In this document: piece after piece, positions 9,835 to 18,875 of the stretch
Layout: each line of letters begins with the position of its first letter
Position numbering within the stretch: the stretch's first letter is position 1
Assembly (NCBI GenBank): GCA_963726615.1
Contig: CAVSCX010000005.1
Coordinates: forward strand, 58,613-122,612
DNA length: 64,000 nucleotides
Direction: 5' to 3'
Source: CAWDZK01 sp963726615
Lineage (GTDB): Bacteria > Actinomycetota > Actinomycetes > JACCUZ01
The notes under the pieces: generated by a model
Databases searched by the model: none
Seen by the model: the letters and a program-made list of their open reading frames with translations, nothing else
Told to the model about the DNA's origin: nothing
Made by a program: the position numbers and the translations under genes

Positions 9835-12369
9835 GTGAGCACCGTCGACGCCGCGCACCAGCCGGTCAGCCCGGACCACGACCTTCGTGGCGTGCTGCGC
9901 ATCGACGCCTTCCGCCGGCTCTGGACCGCCCTGTCGCTGTCCAGCCTGGGCGACTGGCTGGGGCTGCTCGCCCTGACCGCCCTGGCGCCCCGGCTGGCCC
10001 AGGGCGGCTACGCCGCGCAGAACCTCGCCGTCGCCGGCGTGTTCATCCTCCGGCTCGCACCCGCGATCCTCGTGGGCCCGATCGCCGGCGTCGTGGCGGA
10101 CCGGCTCGACCGCCGGTGGACCATGGTCGTCTGTGACGTCGCCCGGTTCGCATTGTTCCTGTCGATCCCGCTCGTCGGCACCCTGACCTGGCTGTTCGTC
10201 GCGACGTTCCTCATCGAGGTCGCCAGCCTGATGTGGATCCCGGCCAAGGAGGCCACGGTCCCCAATCTGGTCCCGCGGGAGCGGCTCGAGACGGCCAACC
10301 AGCTCAGCCTCTTCACGACGTACGGCTCGGCGCCTGTCGCTGCCGCGCTGTTCGCCGGGCTCGCGCTCGTCACCGGCATCCTCGACAACCCGGTGCCGCA
10401 GATCGACGCCGTCGACCTGGCGCTCTACGTCAACGCCGCCACCTTCCTCGTCAGTGCGGCGACGATCTTCCGGCTCACCGACATCCCCTCGCGCGAGCGG
10501 GTGCCGGGCGCGGACGCGCCCAGCGTGTGGAGCACGCTGGTCGAGGGCTGGCGGTACGTCGGGCACACCCGACTCGTCCGCGGCCTCGTCGTCGGCATGC
10601 TGGGCGCCTTCGCGGCCGGCGGCGCCGTCATCGGTCTGGCGCGGACCTACGTCACCGACCTCGGCGGCGGCGACCCCGGCTACGGGCTGCTGTTCGGGAC
10701 CGTCTTCCTGGGCCTCGCCGGCGGCATGATCCTCGGGCCGCGCCTGCTGCCCGACTTCAGCCGGCGGCGGCTGTTCGGTCTCGCGCTGGGCGGCGCCGGC
10801 CTGGCCCTCGCCCTGCTCGCGCTGATCCCGAACCTCGTGATCGCGGTCCTCGTCACCTTCGTCATCGGGGCCTTCGCCGGCGTCTCCTGGGTGAGCGGCT
10901 ACACGCTGCTGGGTCTCGAGGTCAGCGACGAGCTCCGGGGCCGCACCTTCGCCTTCGTGCAGACCATGGTGCGCGTCGTCCTGGTCCTCGTGCTCGCCGT
11001 GGCGCCGCTGCTCGCCGCCGCGATCGGCCGGCACCGGGTCGAGGTCACCGAGGCGATGACGCTGACCTACAACGGTGCCGCGTTCGTCTTCCTCGGCGCG
11101 GGCCTGCTCGCGGCGGGCCTCGGGCTGGTCTCGTTCCGGCACATGGACGACCGGCGCGGGGTGCCGCTGGTGCGCGACATCGCCGCCGCCTTCGCCTCCG
11201 AGCCGATGGGGCTGCGATCGAGCGGGCCGCGGGAGGGCTTCTTCATCGCGCTCGAGGGCGGCGAGGGAGCCGGCAAGTCGACCCAGGCGCAGGCTCTGCG
11301 CGAGTGGCTGGAGTCGCTGGGCCACGACGTCGTCGTCACCTTCGAGCCCGGCGCCACCGAGGTCGGCCGCCGGCTGCGCTCGGTGCTGCTGGACCACCCG
11401 GAGCAGGTCGAGGGCGAGATCGGTGCCGGCCCGACCCAGCAGCTGTCCGCGCGCACCGAGGCGCTTCTGTTCGCCGCCGACCGCGCGCAGCACGTGGCCA
11501 CCGTGGTGCGCCCGGCGCTGGAGCTGGGACACGTCGTCATCACCGACCGGTACGTCGACTCCTCGGTGGCCTACCAGGGCGCCGGCAGGGACCTCGCGCC
11601 CGGCGAGGTCGCGCGGGTGTCGCGCTGGGCGACCGACGGGCTCCAGCCGCACCTCACGGTCCTGCTCGACGTGCCGGCCGCCGCCGGCCTGGCCCGGGTG
11701 GGGTCGCCGGACCGGCTCGAGTCCGAGCCGCGGGACTTCCACGAACGCGTGCGGGACCGGTTCCTCGAGCTGGCCCGCCGCGGGGGCTCGCGCTACCTCG
11801 TTGTCGACGGCACCCGGCCCGTCGCCGAGATCACCGCCGCGATCCAGGCCCGGCTGCAGCCGGTCCTGCCGCCCAGCGCCGCCCAGGTGGCCGAGGTCGA
11901 ACGGCTCCGGGCCGCCGAGGCCGCACGGCTGCGGCTGGCCGAGGAGGCTCGCCGCCTGGAGCAGGCACGGTCCCGGGCCGAGGCGGAGGAGCGCGCGAGG
12001 GCCGAGGCGGCCGAGGCGGAGCGGCTGCTCCACCAGGCCGAGCAGGAGGCGGCTGCCGCGGCGGCGGCCCGCCGGGCCCGCGAGCAGGCGGAGGCGGCCG
12101 AGCGCGCCCGGTTGGCCGCCCAGCACCAGGCTGAGGCCCAGCGGCTGCGCGAGGAGCAGGCCCGGGCCCGGGCCGAGCACGCCGAGGCGCGCCGTCAGCA
12201 CCGGGACAGCCGGCACGCCGAGCACGCCGCCCAGGACGATCCCGTCCTCCCGCCCCTCGGCGAGCCGGCGACGCGGGAGATGAGCCTGGTCGACGAGCTG
12301 TTCGGAGGCGACGACGACGACCAGACCGTGCAGCTGCCCCGGGCCGACCAGCGGCGCGACGACACGTGA
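9835..12369 (+). CDS. tmk: Thymidylate kinase fused to an N-terminal MFS-like membrane domain
   Basis: dTMP kinase (dTMP to dTDP) embedded in an unusually large, 844-residue protein, an architecture known from Streptomyces and relatives. Residues ~15-440 form a 10-12 helix major-facilitator-like domain (RLWTALSLSSLGDWLGLLAL at the start). The kinase spans ~467-680 with P-loop GGEGAGKST (475-483), the DRYVDSSVAYQG motif and a lid region. Residues ~690-800 are a charged Ala/Glu/Arg coiled coil. GTG at 9835 was preferred because the longer frame to 9706 runs into the palindrome. The last bases GTGA overlap the holB start, so the two genes are translationally coupled. What the membrane domain carries is unknown. 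Confidence 0.93.
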   Translation: MSTVDAAHQPVSPDHDLRGVLRIDAFRRLWTALSLSSLGDWLGLLALTALAPRLAQGGYAAQNLAVAGVFILRLAPAILVGPIAGVVADRLDRRWTMVVCDVARFALFLSIPLVGTLTWLFVATFLIEVASLMWIPAKEATVPNLVPRERLETANQLSLFTTYGSAPVAAALFAGLALVTGILDNPVPQIDAVDLALYVNAATFLVSAATIFRLTDIPSRERVPGADAPSVWSTLVEGWRYVGHTRLVRGLVVGMLGAFAAGGAVIGLARTYVTDLGGGDPGYGLLFGTVFLGLAGGMILGPRLLPDFSRRRLFGLALGGAGLALALLALIPNLVIAVLVTFVIGAFAGVSWVSGYTLLGLEVSDELRGRTFAFVQTMVRVVLVLVLAVAPLLAAAIGRHRVEVTEAMTLTYNGAAFVFLGAGLLAAGLGLVSFRHMDDRRGVPLVRDIAAAFASEPMGLRSSGPREGFFIALEGGEGAGKSTQAQALREWLESLGHDVVVTFEPGATEVGRRLRSVLLDHPEQVEGEIGAGPTQQLSARTEALLFAADRAQHVATVVRPALELGHVVITDRYVDSSVAYQGAGRDLAPGEVARVSRWATDGLQPHLTVLLDVPAAAGLARVGSPDRLESEPRDFHERVRDRFLELARRGGSRYLVVDGTRPVAEITAAIQARLQPVLPPSAAQVAEVERLRAAEAARLRLAEEARRLEQARSRAEAEERARAEAAEAERLLHQAEQEAAAAAAARRAREQAEAAERARLAAQHQAEAQRLREEQARARAEHAEARRQHRDSRHAEHAAQDDPVLPPLGEPATREMSLVDELFGGDDDDQTVQLPRADQRRDDT

Positions 12370-13556
12370 CCTCGGTGGCGGGGGTGGCGGCCGGGTCCGG
12401 CGTGTGGGCCGACCTGGTCGGCCAGGAGCCCACCGCCGCCGTCCTGACGTCGGCGGCCTCGGCGGCTGCCGCGGTCCTCCGCGGCGAGGACGGCGCCGGC
12501 ATGACCCACGCCTGGCTGTTCACGGGGCCGCCCGGCTCGGGCCGCTCGACCGCTGCCCGCGCGTTCGCGGCCGCGCTGCAGTGCGCCCGCGGCGGGTGCG
12601 GCGAGTGCGAGGCCTGCCACACCGCCCTGGCCGGCACGCACGCCGACGTCGAGGTCGTGAACACCCGCAAGCTGTCCATCGGGGTCGACGACGCGCGTGC
12701 GCTGGTGTCCCGGGCCGCACGGCACCCGGCCGGCGGTCGCTGGCAGGTGATGGTGGTCGAGGACGCCGACCGGCTCACCGACCAGGCCGGCAACGCGCTG
12801 CTCAAGGCGGTCGAGGAGCCGACTCCGCGCACGGTGTGGCTGCTCTGCGCGCCGTCGGTCGACGACGTGCTGCCGACGGTGCGGTCCCGGTGCCGGCACC
12901 TCTCTCTGCGTACGCCGCCGAGCAGTGCCGTCGCCGAGGTCCTGCAGCGCCGGGACGGCGTCGACCCTGCCATGGCCGCCTTCGCCGCGCGGGCCGCGCA
13001 GGGGCACATCGGCCGCGCCCGTCGACTCGCACTGGACGAGGACGCTCGGCTGCGCCGGCACGCCGTGCTGCGGCTGCCCCTGTCGTTGCAGGAGCTCAGC
13101 GGTGCCCTGCGTGCCGCGGGTGACCTCGTCGAAGCGGCCACCGCCGAGGCGGACGAGCAGGCCGCGACGCTGGCGGCCGACGAGGCGGAGGGCATGCGAC
13201 GGGCGCTCGGGGTCGGCGCGGGCGGAAAGCAGCCGGCCGGTGCGGCGGCCGCCCTGAAAGACCTCGAGGGCGAGCAGAAGAAGCGGGCGACCCGCACCAA
13301 GCGCGACTCGATCGACCGGGCGCTGGTCGACCTGGCGGGCTTCTACCGCGACGTCCTTGCGGTCCAGGCGGACGCCGGTGTGGAGCTTGTCAACGAGGAG
13401 ATGCGCGAGGCCGTCGTCGGCGTCGCGCGGTCGTCCACGCCGGAGGCGACGCTGCGCCGGATCGATGCGGTCCTCGGTGCCCGCACCGCCATCGACGCGA
13501 ACGTCGCGCCCCTGCTTGCGGTCGAGGCGATGACGGTCTCCCTCCGCCGCGGCTGA
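12366..13556 (+). CDS. holB: DNA polymerase III subunit delta'
   Basis: Clamp-loader ATPase-like subunit for chromosome replication, 396 residues, GTG start overlapping the tmk stop by 4 bp. Motifs: FTGPPGSGRSTAARAF (degenerate P-loop with Arg in place of Lys, as is usual for non-hydrolysing delta'), a zinc-binding cysteine cluster C-X4-C-X2-C-X2-C beginning at CARGGCGEC, the VVEDADRLTDQAGNALLKAVEEP Walker B-like and sensor region, and TVRSRCRHL. The C-terminal collar domain follows. tmk-holB adjacency is widespread in bacteria. The gene is convergent with the LuxR-type regulator, separated by 32 bp. Confidence 0.93.
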   Translation: MTSVAGVAAGSGVWADLVGQEPTAAVLTSAASAAAAVLRGEDGAGMTHAWLFTGPPGSGRSTAARAFAAALQCARGGCGECEACHTALAGTHADVEVVNTRKLSIGVDDARALVSRAARHPAGGRWQVMVVEDADRLTDQAGNALLKAVEEPTPRTVWLLCAPSVDDVLPTVRSRCRHLSLRTPPSSAVAEVLQRRDGVDPAMAAFAARAAQGHIGRARRLALDEDARLRRHAVLRLPLSLQELSGALRAAGDLVEAATAEADEQAATLAADEAEGMRRALGVGAGGKQPAGAAAALKDLEGEQKKRATRTKRDSIDRALVDLAGFYRDVLAVQADAGVELVNEEMREAVVGVARSSTPEATLRRIDAVLGARTAIDANVAPLLAVEAMTVSLRRG

Positions 13557-13588
13557 CCCGCTCCGCGACCGGCGAGCGCCTCCGCACC

Positions 13589-16426
13589 TCAGGCGGGGGA
13601 CCGGTGCGAAGGGTCGGGCCGATCGGCGACCGCCCCGACCGACAGCAGGGCGGCAAGCTCGGCGCGGTTACGGGTCCCGGTCTTGTCGAGGATTGTCGAC
13701 ACGTGGCGCTCCACCGTCTTGCGCGAGACGAACAGAGCCTCGGCGATCTCGGGGTTGCTGGCGCCGGTGGCGACCATGCGCCCGATCTCCAGCTCCCGCC
13801 CCGTGAGGGCGCCTGACGACGGGGAGACCGCCGCCAGCGGGGGCTGCCACGACCGGACCCCGACGGCGCGAAGCAGCTGCCTGGCGCGCCGCTGCTCGCT
13901 CTGCGCACCGATCCCGTCGGCAAGGGTGATGGCAGCCTGCAGGGCCGCGATCGCACGGCCTCGGTCCGTGTCAGTGGCGACACGTCCGAGGTCGATCTGC
14001 GCCCAGACCTTCTCCAGCCGGGCGTCCATCTCGTCCGCCCGCGCGCAGACCGACTCCAGGAGGTCGAGTGCGCGACCAGCGTCGTGTCCGGCCACCAGGA
14101 GCGCTTCGGCCCGAAGTCGCCAGAACCCGATCTGGCCCGAGGCGATCGTCCTGGGGTGGACGGCGTCCCAGGCCGACAGGAGGTCTCTGGCGTCCCGGTC
14201 CCGGCCCAGCCGGACGAACGCCTCAGCAGCGCGCACCGACAGCTCGGAGGCGCACCTGTCGCATCGCGCAGCGCGGGCATCGGCGAGGGCACGCTCGATG
14301 AAGGAGCCAGCGCGGTCCCGGTCGCGCGCTGCGCCGAGACGTGCTGTCCAGAGGCCGGCCTCGAGCCAGATCTGGAGCCGGAAGTGCGGGTCCGGTTCCG
14401 ACTCGGCCAGCGACTCCAGGGCCGGCAGGGCGGTCGCGAGCCCACGAACGGACATGTCCACCTGCGGTACGACCGTCCGGACCCAGGCGACGGAGACCCA
14501 GCTCGGGAGCACGACGGGCGCGCGATCCGCGAAGGCGATGACCTCGAGGGCCACCGACCGTGCCTCGAGGAGCAGACCGAGGTGGTACAGGGTTCCGGCG
14601 AGAAGGTGTCCCGCCTCGAACGCCCTCGCGGGAAGGGTCTCGCGGACTGCCGTCAGCCGGGCGGTGCGGCAGCGGCGCTCTGCCTCCTCGTACCGGCCCA
14701 GCGCTCGCAGCGCGAGCACCGACAGCAGCATGGCGCGCAGCCGATCGTCGACCGTGTCCGACGCTGCCTGCATCTCCTCGGCGATGCGCATCATGGCCGG
14801 GGGATCCTCTTCGCGCAGAGTGAAGAAGAACTCTGACTGGAGGGCGGTGAGGAAGGCGCGTCGTTCGCCGGCGTCCAGCCCGTGCGGGCCGCCCTGGGCG
14901 GCCGCCATCGCACGCGCGCCGGCGACCGCCCTGCGCATGGGGATCTCCGACTCTGCTCGACTGGTGCCTTCGACCTCCGACAGGTGGGCATCGAGCTCGA
15001 TGCGCAGCAGCGGGTCGGCGTCCGCCTCCCTACGCGACGTGTCGGCCAGAGCCCGGGCCTGAGACCGGTCGCCGAGAGCGAGCGCCGCCTTGGATGCCTC
15101 GAGTGCGACCCGGCCGCGGTCCCGTGACGCGTTCACGTGCAGCAGCAGGCTCGACCACGCCTCCAGGGCCAGAGCCGGATTCCCGATCTCGGAGGCGAGC
15201 CTGGCGAGCTGCCATCTCAGCTCGGCCGATGGCTCGCCGGCCTCGCGCGGGTCGTCTGCGATGTCCGCCATGGCGCGGACGTCCGAGGGACCGAGCAGCC
15301 GACGTCCTGGAGACCGAGTCAGCCGCAGGGCGAGGCCACCGCAGGGCATCCCGGCTGCCCTCCGGTGCCACAACGCGTCGGTCAACTGCTGGGTCCGGTC
15401 CTCCGCGAACGCCTGCAGGTGGTCGGAGATCCGGGCGTGGGCCCGTCGGACCACCTCGTCGGGCAGGCCGGCGAGGATCGACGTGGTGACGAGCTCGTGC
15501 GCGAGGCGCACGGCCATGCCCGTCGTGACGACAAGTCCCCGATCCACGAGCTCCTCCACCGCTTGGTCGACCCGGTCGACCGGCCAGCCCGACAGATCGG
15601 CCAGCATCGCGGGGAAGGTCGGCTTCGCCAGGACCGCCAGGATCGTGGCCACGGTGGCTGCCACGGGCGTCAGCCCCGCGAGGCCCCACGGCGGATCCCC
15701 GGCACTGTCCGGCCCGCCTGCGCCGGCCCGCGAGAGGGTCACGAGCCAGAAGGGTGAGCCCTCTGACCGCTCCCAGATCTGCTCGAGGTCGGCGGTGGTC
15801 AGGGCGGGGTTTGCCTGCCGGCAGAGGTACATCCCGGAAGCGCGGTCCAGCGGCCCGAGCCGGAGATGGACCGAACGTCCCGACTCCGCCATCGCCTTGG
15901 CCAACGAGTCGACCAAGCCCTGGCTGGATGCTCCCGGTCGGCAGGCGATCACCACGGGCAACGAGGGCTCGGCGGAGCCGGCGCCTCGGACGAGGTAGTG
16001 CAGCAGCGCCCCACTGAGGTCGTCCAGCCACTGAAGGTCGTCGACGAGCAGGGCAGCAGGCGCCTGGGCTGAGAGACAGCGGTGCGCCGCCTCACACACC
16101 TGGATGGGGTCCGGCGGCCGCACGGAAGGGCCGGGTTCGAGCAGGCGCGAGATGCGTTGGCCCTCGTGCGGGACGGAGGCCAGCTCCGCCAGGAGACCTC
16201 TGGCAGCCGCGAACGGAATTGTGCGTTCCGGTCGCCAGCCGGCCATCCGCAGCACCCGACGGCCGTCCAGACGGCTGATCAGCTCCGACAGGAGGCGACT
16301 CTTGCCCGAGCCGGCGTCGCCCGTCACGACCGCCAGGTCCACCCCGCGCCGGGAACGCGCGGAGTCGATCAGCCTGACCAGCGTGGCCAGCTCGCCGTCC
16401 CGGCCCACGAAGGGCACGGCGCCCAT
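13589..16426 (-). CDS. Large ATP-binding LuxR (LAL) family transcriptional regulator
   Basis: A 945-residue signal-dependent transcription factor of the MalT/LAL type. Residues 1-~300 are an AAA/STAND ATPase: Walker A GDAGSGKS at 36-43 and Walker B-like ALLVDDLQWLDD. A long alpha-helical TPR-like middle (about 400-860) probably senses a ligand or partner. The C terminus carries a LuxR helix-turn-helix, LTGRELEIGRMVATGASNPEIAEALFVSRKTVERHVSTIL in pattern, at about 874-915. It is divergent from the small exported protein at 16562, and a perfect 7-bp inverted repeat lies between the two starts. The inducer and regulon are not evident. Confidence 0.9.
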   Translation of the reverse strand: MGAVPFVGRDGELATLVRLIDSARSRRGVDLAVVTGDAGSGKSRLLSELISRLDGRRVLRMAGWRPERTIPFAAARGLLAELASVPHEGQRISRLLEPGPSVRPPDPIQVCEAAHRCLSAQAPAALLVDDLQWLDDLSGALLHYLVRGAGSAEPSLPVVIACRPGASSQGLVDSLAKAMAESGRSVHLRLGPLDRASGMYLCRQANPALTTADLEQIWERSEGSPFWLVTLSRAGAGGPDSAGDPPWGLAGLTPVAATVATILAVLAKPTFPAMLADLSGWPVDRVDQAVEELVDRGLVVTTGMAVRLAHELVTTSILAGLPDEVVRRAHARISDHLQAFAEDRTQQLTDALWHRRAAGMPCGGLALRLTRSPGRRLLGPSDVRAMADIADDPREAGEPSAELRWQLARLASEIGNPALALEAWSSLLLHVNASRDRGRVALEASKAALALGDRSQARALADTSRREADADPLLRIELDAHLSEVEGTSRAESEIPMRRAVAGARAMAAAQGGPHGLDAGERRAFLTALQSEFFFTLREEDPPAMMRIAEEMQAASDTVDDRLRAMLLSVLALRALGRYEEAERRCRTARLTAVRETLPARAFEAGHLLAGTLYHLGLLLEARSVALEVIAFADRAPVVLPSWVSVAWVRTVVPQVDMSVRGLATALPALESLAESEPDPHFRLQIWLEAGLWTARLGAARDRDRAGSFIERALADARAARCDRCASELSVRAAEAFVRLGRDRDARDLLSAWDAVHPRTIASGQIGFWRLRAEALLVAGHDAGRALDLLESVCARADEMDARLEKVWAQIDLGRVATDTDRGRAIAALQAAITLADGIGAQSEQRRARQLLRAVGVRSWQPPLAAVSPSSGALTGRELEIGRMVATGASNPEIAEALFVSRKTVERHVSTILDKTGTRNRAELAALLSVGAVADRPDPSHRSPA

Positions 16427-16455
16427 GCCCGCACGCTAGGCCACGTCCCTTCGCC

Positions 16456-16477
16456 CGACAACTCACCAAGGTTGTCG
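16456..16477. promoter_or_regulatory. Inverted repeat between the LAL regulator and a small exported protein
   Basis: CGACAAC at 16456-16462 and its exact complement GTTGTCG at 16471-16477 are separated by 8 bases, giving half-sites about 15 bp apart. It lies 30 bp upstream of the regulator start and 85 bp upstream of the other start, a position suitable for an operator controlling both. Binding by the regulator is inference. Confidence 0.4.
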
Positions 16478-16561
16478 AGGGAGTTCCCCGATGGCACGAG
16501 GCGGCGCGGTGCCTAGCGTCCTAGACGGACAGACCACCCACCAGGGACGGAAGGAACGACA

Positions 16562-16918
16562 ATGAACACGACCTCGCGCCAGGTGATCGGTGCCGCTGCA
16601 CTGGCCTTCTCGTTCTCCCCGCTCCTGATCGCTCCCGCTGCGGCGGCCGACACCGCACCGAAGGCCGCGATCGAGCACCAGGAGCTGCAGGCAGGGTCGC
16701 GCCACGCGCCGAAGTCGCAGATCGAGCACCAGGAACGGCTCGGGAACGTGAGGAGCCCAGTGCACCAGCGTGTACCGGCCACGCCCTCGGACGGCGGCGG
16801 TGGAGCCGCCGACTGGCAGTTCGCGCTGGCAGCCGCTCTGGGCCTCGGACTTGTCGGCGGCGGGGCAGTGGCGGTCCGGCAGGTGAGCCACCACCGGCCG
16901 ATGTCGGCGGCCCACTGA
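16562..16918 (+). CDS. Small exported, membrane-anchored protein with an IEHQE repeat
   Basis: A 118-residue protein of unknown function. An N-terminal signal peptide (MNTTSRQVIGAAALAFSFSP to an AAAAD cleavage region near residue 29) is followed by two related segments, APKAAIEHQE (about 32-41) and APKSQIEHQE (about 50-59), then a Ser/Gly-rich linker, a transmembrane helix (about 84-105) and a short His-containing cytoplasmic tail. The ATG has GGAAGGAACGAC upstream. The topology resembles a surface-displayed short peptide with a C-terminal anchor but there is no LPxTG motif. It is divergently paired with the LAL regulator, so it is a candidate target. I recognise no family. Confidence 0.65.
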   Translation: MNTTSRQVIGAAALAFSFSPLLIAPAAAADTAPKAAIEHQELQAGSRHAPKSQIEHQERLGNVRSPVHQRVPATPSDGGGGAADWQFALAAALGLGLVGGGAVAVRQVSHHRPMSAAH

Positions 16919-16943
16919 CGCCGGCCGGCAGCTGACGGGAAGT

Positions 16944-16975
16944 GGCCTCGGCGCGGCAAGAGCCGCGCCGGGGCC
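16944..16975. terminator. Bidirectional hairpin terminator
   Basis: A 14-bp GC-rich stem (16944-16957 with 16962-16975, one or two G-U type positions) closed by the loop AAGA, placed between the convergent ends of the small exported protein gene and glpD. It can serve both strands; there is no T-run. Confidence 0.7.
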
Positions 16976-16990
16976 GTCAGGCCGGTGGGG

Positions 16991-18727
16991 TCACGCGAGC
17001 GGCACGATCTCGGGGGCCCCGAGGCGGGCCGTGTCGGCCGACTGGTCATCGGGCTGCTCCTGGGACAGCCGCTCGGCCTCGACCCGCGCCAGGTAGTGCT
17101 CGACCTCCTTGGCGACCTGCGCGTCGCTCCAGCCGAGCACCGGCGCGAGCAGCCGGGCCGCCACCGGCGCGCTGGTGACGCCGCGGTCGAAGGTCTCGAT
17201 CGAGATCCGAGTCCGCCGGGCCAGCACGTCGTCGAGGTGCCGGGCCCCCTCCGCCGCCGCGGCGTAGACGACCTCGGCGCGCAGGTAGTCGTCGGCACCC
17301 TCGAGCGGCTCGCCGAGCGAGACGTCCTCGTCGACCAGCGCGAGCACCTCGTGCACCAGCGAGCCGTACCTGTGCAGCAGGTGCTCGACGCGCGCGACGT
17401 GCAGCCCGTGCCTCGTGGCCAGCCGCTGGCGGGCGTTCCACAGCGCGGTGTAGCCGTCGGCGCCCACGAGCGGCACCTTCTCCGTGCAGCACTGCGGCAC
17501 CTTGCCGTCGAGCCCGTGGCTCACCGCGTCCACGGCGTCCTTCGCCATCACCCGGTAGGTCGTGTACTTGCCGCCCGCCACCACGACCAGCCCGGGCACC
17601 GGGTGCCCGACCGTGTGTTCGCGGGACAGCTGCGAGGTCGACTCGGACTCGCCGTGCAGCAGCGGTCGCAGCCCGGCGTACACGCCCTCGACGTCCTCGC
17701 GGGTCAGGGGGGTGACCAGCACCTCGTTGACGTGCCGGAGCAGGTAGTCGATGTCGCTGCTCGACGCGGCCGGATGGGCCTTGCCGAGGTCCCAGTCGGT
17801 GTCGGTGGTTCCGATGATCCAGTGCCGGCCCCACGGGATGACGAACAGCACCGAGGTCTTGGTGCGCAGGATCAGCCCGGTGCTGGACTGGATCCGGTCC
17901 CGTGGCACGACCAGGTGGATGCCCTTGGACGCGCGGACGTGGAACTGGCCGCGCTCGCCGGCCATCGCCTGGGTCATGTCCGTCCAGACGCCGGTGGCGT
18001 TGACGACCTGGCGGGCGCGCACCTCGATCTCGGTGTCGGCCTCGAAGTCGCGCACCCGGACGCCGGTGACCCGCTCACCTTCGCGAAGGAAACCGATGAC
18101 CCGGGCCCGGTTGGCCACGAGGGCGCCGTACGCCGCCGCGGTGCGCACCACGGACATGGTGTGCCGAGCGTCGTCGACCTGGGCGTCGTAGTACTGCAGC
18201 GCGCCGACAAGGGCGTCTTTGCGCAACGACGGGCACTCGCGCAGGGCTCCGCGGCGGGTCAGGTGCCGGTGGTGGGGCAGCCCGCGGGCATTGCCCGACG
18301 ACGCGCCCATCGCGTCGTAGAGCGCCACGCCGGCACCGGCGTACAGCCGCTCCCAGCCGCGGTGCTTGAGCGGGTACAGGAACGGCACCGGGCGCACCAG
18401 GTGCGGCGCCAGCCGCTGGGTGAGCAGGCCGCGCTCGCGCAGGGCCTCGCGGACCAGCCCGAAGTCGAGCATCTCCAGGTAGCGAAGGCCGCCGTGGATG
18501 AGCTTGCTGGACCGCGACGACGTGCCGGCGGCCCAGTCCCGGCCCTCGAACAGGGCGACGCTGAGCCCACGGGTGACCGCGTCCAGGGCGACGCCCGCAC
18601 CGACGACGCCGCCGCCGATCACCACGACGTCCAGCTCCTCGCGCGGGGCCGCGTCGAGAGCGGCCTGCCGCTCCGCCGGGCCGAGGCGGCTCGTGGTCGC
18701 GAACGGTCCGACGGTGGTCTCGCGCAT
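16991..18727 (-). CDS. glpD: Glycerol-3-phosphate dehydrogenase, FAD-dependent
   Basis: Oxidises sn-glycerol 3-phosphate to dihydroxyacetone phosphate and passes electrons to quinone at the membrane face. The 578-residue protein starts with MRETTVGPF at 18727; a longer form from 18775 is possible but adds a sequence not usual in the family. The dinucleotide-binding motif VVVIGGGVVGAGVALDA follows near residue 33. The signature segments GTSSRSSKLIHGGLRYLE, RASKGIHLVVPRDR and VAGGKYTTYRVMAKDA are intact, and the C-terminal DAO_C domain is complete. No glpF or glpK is next to it, so it appears as a single-gene unit, ending at a shared hairpin. Confidence 0.95.
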   Translation of the reverse strand: MRETTVGPFATTSRLGPAERQAALDAAPREELDVVVIGGGVVGAGVALDAVTRGLSVALFEGRDWAAGTSSRSSKLIHGGLRYLEMLDFGLVREALRERGLLTQRLAPHLVRPVPFLYPLKHRGWERLYAGAGVALYDAMGASSGNARGLPHHRHLTRRGALRECPSLRKDALVGALQYYDAQVDDARHTMSVVRTAAAYGALVANRARVIGFLREGERVTGVRVRDFEADTEIEVRARQVVNATGVWTDMTQAMAGERGQFHVRASKGIHLVVPRDRIQSSTGLILRTKTSVLFVIPWGRHWIIGTTDTDWDLGKAHPAASSSDIDYLLRHVNEVLVTPLTREDVEGVYAGLRPLLHGESESTSQLSREHTVGHPVPGLVVVAGGKYTTYRVMAKDAVDAVSHGLDGKVPQCCTEKVPLVGADGYTALWNARQRLATRHGLHVARVEHLLHRYGSLVHEVLALVDEDVSLGEPLEGADDYLRAEVVYAAAAEGARHLDDVLARRTRISIETFDRGVTSAPVAARLLAPVLGWSDAQVAKEVEHYLARVEAERLSQEQPDDQSADTARLGAPEIVPLA

Positions 18728-18875
18728 CGAGGTCCGCACTGCCTTCCGGTGCCGGGGCGGGAGTACGACCATCATCGTAGGTGCGGGGCCGGGCGTCCCG
18801 ACGGGACGTCCGCGACCGGCGGTTACCCTCGTGGGGGCTCGACCTGCGGGTCCCCGCCGACCCGGAGGACCACGT

